The notes below the pieces were generated by a model that was not told the DNA's origin, made no database searches, and saw nothing but the letters and a program-made list of their open reading frames with translations. From contig NZ_ML675585.1 of the NCBI RefSeq assembly GCF_007826885.1, positions 1-64,000 on the forward strand: a DNA stretch of 64,000 nucleotides, read 5' to 3'. This DNA comes from Candidatus Nitrosocosmicus arcticus (GTDB lineage: Archaea > Thermoproteota > Nitrososphaeria > Nitrososphaerales > Nitrososphaeraceae). Shown here piece by piece: positions 63,748 through 64,000 of the stretch (positions are counted from its first letter, which is position 1; each line of letters starts with the position of its first letter). Made by a program: the position numbers and the translations under genes.

Positions 63748-64000
63748 ATGCTAGTTAAAATAAACAGAATTAACGAAGCAGAAAACAAAGTAAATGTAAC
63801 CTTGCTTGATATTGATGATCTTGGCTCAGTAATTCCAGTAAAAGAATTTGACTTAAATATACTGTCAAATGATGAGTCCATAGTTAATATGCTAAAGACT
63901 TCTGTACATGCAATCATCTTTACTGAAGACTTTGATAATGCGATTGGTTCTACTATTATTTCTGCAATTAATTTAACTGATGATGAACTTAATCAAGAGA
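63748..64000 (+). CDS. Hypothetical protein, cut by right window edge
   Basis: ATG frame open to the end (84 codons seen). MLVKINRINEAENKVNVTLL, DIDDLGSVIPVKEFDLNILS and SVHAIIFTEDFDNAIGSTII suggest an alternating alpha/beta protein with an acidic character. No family can be named from this part. Confidence 0.5.
   Translation, partial: MLVKINRINEAENKVNVTLLDIDDLGSVIPVKEFDLNILSNDESIVNMLKTSVHAIIFTEDFDNAIGSTIISAINLTDDELNQE

Noticed and set aside
1-64000. CRISPR array, rRNA genes or complete insertion sequence
   Set aside because: No regularly spaced repeats, rRNA signatures or transposase genes with terminal repeats were found in the window.

Overview
The window looks like an ammonia-oxidizing thaumarchaeon of the Nitrososphaerales, most likely close to Candidatus Nitrosocosmicus. 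The reasons are the low G+C, the archaeal block L21e-rpoF-DUF655-rsmA next to radA, an archaeal tetrapyrrole operon, F420-linked genes (npdG, a PPOX oxidase), a heme-copper oxidase whose subunit II is fused to a blue-copper domain, MEDS-type sensors with histidine kinases, BluB for cobalamin, and many leaderless or TTG-started genes. The genus is inferred; no ammonia monooxygenase gene lies here.

Layout. 1-10 kb: a CAP-domain secreted protein cut by the left edge, an SRPBCC/VOC pair, a ComA-like protein fused to a winged helix, translation factor aIF1, a PPOX flavoprotein, two decayed genes (crotonase, amidohydrolase), a coiled-coil protein and a cupin. 10-15 kb: a universal stress protein, a CopD-like protein, then the information-processing block (rsmA, DUF655, rpoF, L21e) and radA. 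15-25 kb: tetrapyrrole synthesis in two runs (met8-hemA-hemB and hemL-hemC-cobA-hemD) separated by secreted and small membrane proteins. Together these genes take glutamyl-tRNA to uroporphyrinogen III and on to precorrin-2 and sirohydrochlorin. 25-30 kb: Rieske protein, sufD and sufB (no sufC), serA. 30-35 kb: the terminal oxidase locus (two-TM protein, CuA subunit II-cupredoxin, subunit I, free cupredoxin, ctaA). 35-41 kb: phosphatase, F420 reductase, aminotransferase, chorismate mutase and a CPA2 antiporter.

41-59 kb is accessory in character: low gene density, several zinc-ribbon microproteins, orphan membrane proteins, tRNA-Arg with a decayed copy, a response regulator with a truncated duplicate, a MEDS protein and a histidine kinase lacking its phosphoacceptor His. 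The central part is bracketed by a ~325 bp inverted repeat (43.11-43.43 and 56.64-56.96 kb). Each copy carries a zinc-finger microgene and a 97 bp non-coding block that is identical between the copies. Just outside the right copy is a tyrosine recombinase overlapping a zinc-ribbon gene. 59-64 kb returns to housekeeping genes (bluB, thiC), then a kinase remnant, an orphan and a gene cut by the right edge.

The observations most worth checking are: (1) aIF1, the factor that polices start-codon choice, and hemC both lack any ATG/GTG/TTG start and appear to begin at ATA and ATT; (2) the inverted repeat whose non-coding part is better conserved than its gene; (3) the ComA-winged-helix fusion; (4) the kinase with Asn in place of the phosphoacceptor His.
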